Source of the DNA: SpSt-1165 sp964391725
Lineage (GTDB): Bacteria; Chloroflexota; Anaerolineae; Anaerolineales; Anaerolineaceae
Length of the DNA: 64,000 bases
Direction: 5' to 3'
Assembly: GCA_964391725.1 (NCBI GenBank)
Contig: CAYMNB010000006.1
Span: 20,808-84,807 of the forward strand
Shown here: positions 62,314 to 64,000 of the stretch, one piece after another
How positions within the stretch are numbered: position 1 is the stretch's first letter
Layout of the letters: the number at the start of each line of letters is the position of its first letter
Notes under the pieces: model-generated
What the model saw: the letters and a program-made list of their open reading frames with translations, nothing else
The model's database searches: none
What the model was told of the DNA's origin: nothing
Translations under genes and position numbers: made by a program

Positions 62314-63510
62314 ATGAAACAAAGTATTTTGATGAAGAGCGCTGAGAATGAAGAAGTCAACTATTCGGCCATCAACAAATTACTCGAATACGGCCGCAAA
62401 AAACATTATGTAACCATTGACGACATTCTCATATTCTTCCCAGAAGCTGAGCAAGATGTGGCCCAGCTTGAGGAAGCTTTCGCTGCCTTGACAGCAGCTG
62501 GTATTCCTTATGTAGATGATGATACTTTTGAAGAACCCTCGGAAGATGATCTTGACGAGGATGATGTTGGTTTTTTAGCCTCAGACGATCTCGCCAACAT
62601 CGACACCGATGATACCATCGGCTTATATCTCAAAGAAGTTAGCCGTGTCCCTCTGTTGACCGCAGAACAAGAGGTTGAACTGGCGCAGCGAATTGAGCGA
62701 GGCCGGATGGCGCGTGAAGAATTAGCACGCGGACGCGTTGAATCACATCGGCGTACAGAATTGCGAAATTTGATCGAGGACGGCTGGCAGGCTCGTGAAC
62801 ATCTGGTCACTGCCAACTCCCGCCTTGTCATCAGTGTCGCAAAAAAATATATGGGACGTGGCGTACATTTCCTTGATTTAATCCAGGAAGGCAACATCGG
62901 CTTAATCCGCGCCACCAAAAAGTTTGATTACCGCCGTGGTCATAAGTTCTCCACCTATGCCACCTGGTGGATCCGCCAGGCAGTCACCCGCGCAATCGCT
63001 GACCAGGGACGTACCATTCGTGTGCCCGTTCACATGGGTGACCAGATCAATAAACTGCTGCGACTCCAGCATCAACTGACCCAGCGTTTAGGACGCGATC
63101 CTTCGGTGGACGAACTGGCCGAAGCCTTAGAAGTTTCTCCTCGCAAGATCGAGAACATGATCCAGGTAGCCCGACGGCCGTTGTCACTCGAAACCCCCAC
63201 CGATGATGAGGAAGACTCTGTCCTCGGTGATTTCATTGAAGACAATGATGCACCGGCGCCCGATGAATCAGCCACCTATAATCTGCTACGTGAACATCTG
63301 ACCCAGGTGCTTGATGATCTTCCTCCGCGTGAGGTTCGCATCCTGCAGCTTCGTTATGGCCTGCTGGATGGCCAATCATACACCCTCGAAGAGGTCGGTC
63401 GGAAAATGGGCGTAACGCGTGAACGTGTACGCCAAATTGAAGCCCAGGCACTCAGCCGCCTGCGCCACCCCTCCATTCGCATCAAATTACGCGACTACCT
63501 CGGCGACTGA
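62314..63510 (+). CDS. rpoD: RNA polymerase principal sigma factor (sigma-70)
   Basis: A 398-residue sigma-70 group 1 type factor. The N-terminus has a region 1.1-like domain (residues about 15-75, INKLLEYGRKKHYVT) followed by an acidic linker. Region 1.2 is DTIGLYLKEVSRVPLL; region 2 has FLDLIQEGNIGLIRA and KFSTYATWWIRQAV (-10 melting); region 3 follows VPVHMGDQINK; and region 4 ends in EEVGRKMGVTRERVRQIEAQ (-35 recognition). The presence of region 1.1 and 4 indicates the housekeeping factor. It is followed by a strong terminator. Confidence 0.95.
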   Translation: MKQSILMKSAENEEVNYSAINKLLEYGRKKHYVTIDDILIFFPEAEQDVAQLEEAFAALTAAGIPYVDDDTFEEPSEDDLDEDDVGFLASDDLANIDTDDTIGLYLKEVSRVPLLTAEQEVELAQRIERGRMAREELARGRVESHRRTELRNLIEDGWQAREHLVTANSRLVISVAKKYMGRGVHFLDLIQEGNIGLIRATKKFDYRRGHKFSTYATWWIRQAVTRAIADQGRTIRVPVHMGDQINKLLRLQHQLTQRLGRDPSVDELAEALEVSPRKIENMIQVARRPLSLETPTDDEEDSVLGDFIEDNDAPAPDESATYNLLREHLTQVLDDLPPREVRILQLRYGLLDGQSYTLEEVGRKMGVTRERVRQIEAQALSRLRHPSIRIKLRDYLGD

Positions 63511-63523
63511 TAAGAAACAACCA

Positions 63524-63556
63524 AAACCCCCCGAATGGTAACAATCAGGGGGGTTT
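63524..63556. terminator. Bidirectional terminator between rpoD and tRNA-Ser
   Basis: Stem AAACCCCCC / GGGGGGTTT with extra GA/TC pairing and A/T tracts on both sides, serving the convergent rpoD and tRNA-Ser. Confidence 0.85.
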
Positions 63557-63560
63557 ATTA

Positions 63561-63650
63561 TGGCGGAGAGGGTGGGATTCGAACCCACGGAGCCTTGCGG
63601 CTCACACGCTCTCCAGGCGTGCGCATTAGGCCGGACTATGCAACCTCTCC
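63561..63650 (-). tRNA. tRNA-Ser(GGA)
   Basis: 90 bases including an encoded CCA and a long variable arm (GTGAGCCGCAAGGCTCC). Acceptor GGAGAGG pairs with CCTCTCC, and the anticodon loop CTGGAGA gives GGA. Confidence 0.95.
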
Positions 63651-63678
63651 ATGCGTGTTGCTCTAATACCAATTGGCG

Positions 63679-63687
63679 ATTATACCA
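63679..63687 (-). promoter_or_regulatory. Extended -10 promoter of tRNA-Ser
   Basis: TGGTATAAT on the minus strand, the same type as before tRNA-Thr. No clear -35. Confidence 0.5.
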
Positions 63688-63761
63688 TAAGCGTTCGACC
63701 TTGACCAGAATTATGTCTCTTGTATCAATCCATTGTAGAATTACCTGCAAAGGATGATCTC

Positions 63762-64000
63762 ATGGCAAAGAAGAAAAATATTGTCGTCTTGATCTTATGC
63801 ATCCTGGTGGTCACCCTGCTTGCGATCACTGCTTTTTGGTTTGGTCAACAAATGGCTGCCCCTGCGGTTCACGCTGAAATAAACAATGCTGGAGATCAAC
63901 AAAGGATAACTGATCAGACAATCAAACACAATGAGTCGGACAAAGAAACTGCGCTTATATTGCCCACCATCACCCCAAACCCGGTTTCGCAGGCGACCGC
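63762..64000 (+). CDS. Membrane-anchored or secreted protein, cut by the window edge
   Basis: ATG at 63762 after AAAGGATGATCTC; 79 codons are visible before the window ends. Residues about 7-28 are one hydrophobic helix after a basic start (AKKKN), then a polar, Thr/Pro-containing region (LPTITPNPVSQAT) begins. It is probably an exported protein with a single N-terminal anchor; its domain lies outside the window. Confidence 0.7.
   Translation, partial: MAKKKNIVVLILCILVVTLLAITAFWFGQQMAAPAVHAEINNAGDQQRITDQTIKHNESDKETALILPTITPNPVSQAT

Noticed and set aside
1..64000. CRISPR arrays, rRNA genes, insertion sequences
   Set aside because: No regularly spaced repeats, no rRNA-like sequence and no transposase frame were seen.

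Overview
The window is bacterial chromosome of moderate GC with tightly packed operons. It most likely comes from a Chloroflexota bacterium of the Anaerolineae type. This is inferred from F420 genes next to bacterial housekeeping genes, Thr/Pro-rich surface stalks, a paired gyrB-gyrA, many lipoproteins and the absence of LPS genes; no marker was searched. A run of exactly 100 N (53024-53123) flanked by identical 55-base copies shows it is a draft scaffold, perhaps a metagenome bin. Layout, left to right: (1) 1-3726, leftward surface-polysaccharide operon (RidA, GT2, sugar-phosphate transferase, CapD-type epimerase). (2) 3823-12481, a mucin-like membrane protein, psuG, tRNA-Leu and a deoxysugar/pentose block (rhamnulokinase, nicotinate phosphoribosyltransferase-like protein, L-fucose isomerase, D-lyxose isomerase, PfkB kinase). 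(3) 12552-19124, an orphan response regulator and a leftward housekeeping run (ybeY, pgpH-like, yqeY, comEA-like, yqhQ, M20 peptidase). (4) 19251-27761, one rightward run joining an SsnA-type amidohydrolase, F420 genes (NADP-F420 reductase, cofE, LLM oxidoreductase), a xanthine-dehydrogenase-like molybdenum hydroxylase and a MocA-like cytidylyltransferase. (5) 27741-29569, S41 protease and class II aldolase. (6) 29653-38024, the most interesting region: a compact operon resembling a D-alanylation (Dlt) type envelope acyl-transfer machine. It holds a lipoprotein, an unlisted 47-residue transmembrane microprotein ending in WIYQGF, an MBOAT acyltransferase, an SGNH hydrolase, two paralogous SGNH lipoproteins, an acyl carrier protein, a sensor kinase and a response regulator. 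(7) 38136-44838, membrane protein, cupin, gyrA, gyrB, yjbQ and tRNA-Asp. (8) 44937-50065, leftward sugar/inositol-type catabolic operon (three Gfo/Idh/MocA dehydrogenases, ThuA, TIM-barrel isomerase). (9) 50306-54884, a four-repeat secreted protein, a solitary tyrosine recombinase, the assembly gap, a corrinoid protein with a homocysteine methyltransferase, and tRNA-Thr. (10) 54949-63650, nnr, a small protein, an FHA protein, a surface-glycan group (DUF115, GT, sulfotransferase, oxidoreductase), the principal sigma factor and tRNA-Ser; a membrane-anchored protein runs off the right edge. How the parts may work together: regions 1, 6 and 10 all point to elaborate decoration of cell-surface polymers. 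Region 6 supplies a donor-side carrier (ACP), a membrane translocase (MBOAT plus microprotein) and extracellular transferases (SGNH proteins) under a dedicated two-component system. Regions 2, 5 and 8 feed deoxysugars and polyols into central metabolism. Region 4 couples a deaminase-like amidohydrolase and a molybdenum hydroxylase with F420 redox chemistry. Functional statements come from motifs read by eye and from known family features; no database search was possible.
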